The position numbers and the translations under genes were made by a program. A stretch of DNA of 64,000 nucleotides, taken from the NCBI RefSeq assembly GCF_026241095.1, contig NZ_JAPFGB010000014.1, positions 120,649 to 184,648 of the forward strand, given 5' to 3'. The notes under the pieces were generated by a model. The model was not told the DNA's origin. It did not search any database and saw only the letters and a program-made list of their open reading frames with translations. Shown in pieces: positions 63,976 through 64,000 of the stretch (position 1 is the stretch's first letter; the number at the start of each line of letters is the position of its first letter). Source of the DNA: Saccharopolyspora sp. NFXS83 (lineage in GTDB: Bacteria; Actinomycetota; Actinomycetes; Mycobacteriales; Pseudonocardiaceae).

Positions 63976-64000
63976 AGCCGCTCACCGGCGGGTTCTCAGC
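63976..64000. repeat. Dispersed repeat family B, copy 5 (cut by window edge)
   Basis: AGCCGCTCACCGGCGGGTTC followed by TCAGC, matching the left arm of copy 4 (ACCGGCGGGTTCTCAGC, 53385-53401). The rest lies beyond the window. Confidence 0.65.

Larger units (their letters stand above)
63646..64000. other. Non-coding right end of the window
   Basis: 355 bases after the ligase gene, made up mainly of short hairpins (63731-63962) and the start of a family B repeat. Frames here translate into short repeated strings and are not genes. Confidence 0.6.

Noticed and set aside
63662..63985. Two overlapping frames of about 94 codons at the right end
   Set aside because: They translate the hairpin array into short repeated strings and exist on both strands because of the repeat structure.

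Overview
The window is very GC-rich DNA with strong G/C preference at third codon positions, many GTG starts and dense ATGA/GTGA overlaps. It holds an XRE regulator paired with a DUF397 protein, a mycofactocin cluster and nicotinoprotein alcohol dehydrogenases. Together these point to an actinomycete, most likely of the Pseudonocardiales (Saccharopolyspora or Amycolatopsis-like). The genus is inference. The DNA looks chromosomal: one tRNA (Cys), no transposase, no plasmid or phage replication genes.

Layout, left half. 1-6.9 kb: the tail of a contractile injection system operon on the minus strand (sheath, tube, baseplate chaperone-like protein, proline-rich protein, Pvc16-type terminator, AAA+ ATPase, running off the left edge). 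7.4-10.7 kb: AlkD-like DNA repair gene, a PadR regulator overlapping a cytochrome P450, three palindromic repeats and a frameshifted RidA gene. 10.75-17.8 kb: a GntR regulator divergent from an MFS transporter and five catabolic genes that together spell a D-apionate pathway (ApnO, OiaC, LerK, LerI, DerI) ending at D-erythrose 4-phosphate, closed by a strong terminator. 18-26 kb: CitE-like lyase, a P-loop NTPase next to a membrane-anchored type 1 periplasmic-binding protein, acyl-CoA dehydrogenase-like protein, MerR regulator, luciferase-like monooxygenase and tRNA-Cys. 26.5-34 kb: RluA pseudouridine synthase, an NDMA-dependent alcohol dehydrogenase, then a mycofactocin cluster mftR / mftA-B-C-SDR-F-E from which mftD is missing.

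Layout, right half. 34.5-39.6 kb: a PLP decarboxylase divergent from a tiny Trp/His/Arg-rich peptide gene, a hairpin, an ABC exporter and a flavin monooxygenase. This is the best candidate in the window for an undescribed peptide system. 39.7-41.1 kb: DUF397/XRE pair and a small CxxC protein. 41.5-44.6 kb: sugar-type ABC importer without its own ATPase. 44.8-45.1 kb: three more palindromic repeats. 45.2-48.3 kb: two-component system divergent from a CPBP membrane protease. 48.4-55.3 kb: acetoin/diacetyl reductase-like SDR, three-subunit molybdenum hydroxylase of the PaoABC type, CobW GTPase and metallo-beta-lactamase-fold hydrolase. 55.4-56.7 kb: two gene remnants and a beta carbonic anhydrase. 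57.1-63.6 kb: a second NDMA-dependent alcohol dehydrogenase, a small membrane protein, a flavin aromatic hydroxylase, and a hydroxycinnamate pair (hydroxycinnamoyl-CoA hydratase/lyase and CoA ligase) behind a promoter with a perfect palindrome.

Two dispersed repeat families lie between genes: family A (seven copies of a roughly 50-60 bp nested palindrome) and family B (five copies, one truncated by the window edge, of a roughly 90-155 bp element with inverted arms). A cluster of small GAA-loop hairpins fills the right end. Function calls come from reading protein sequences, without database searches.
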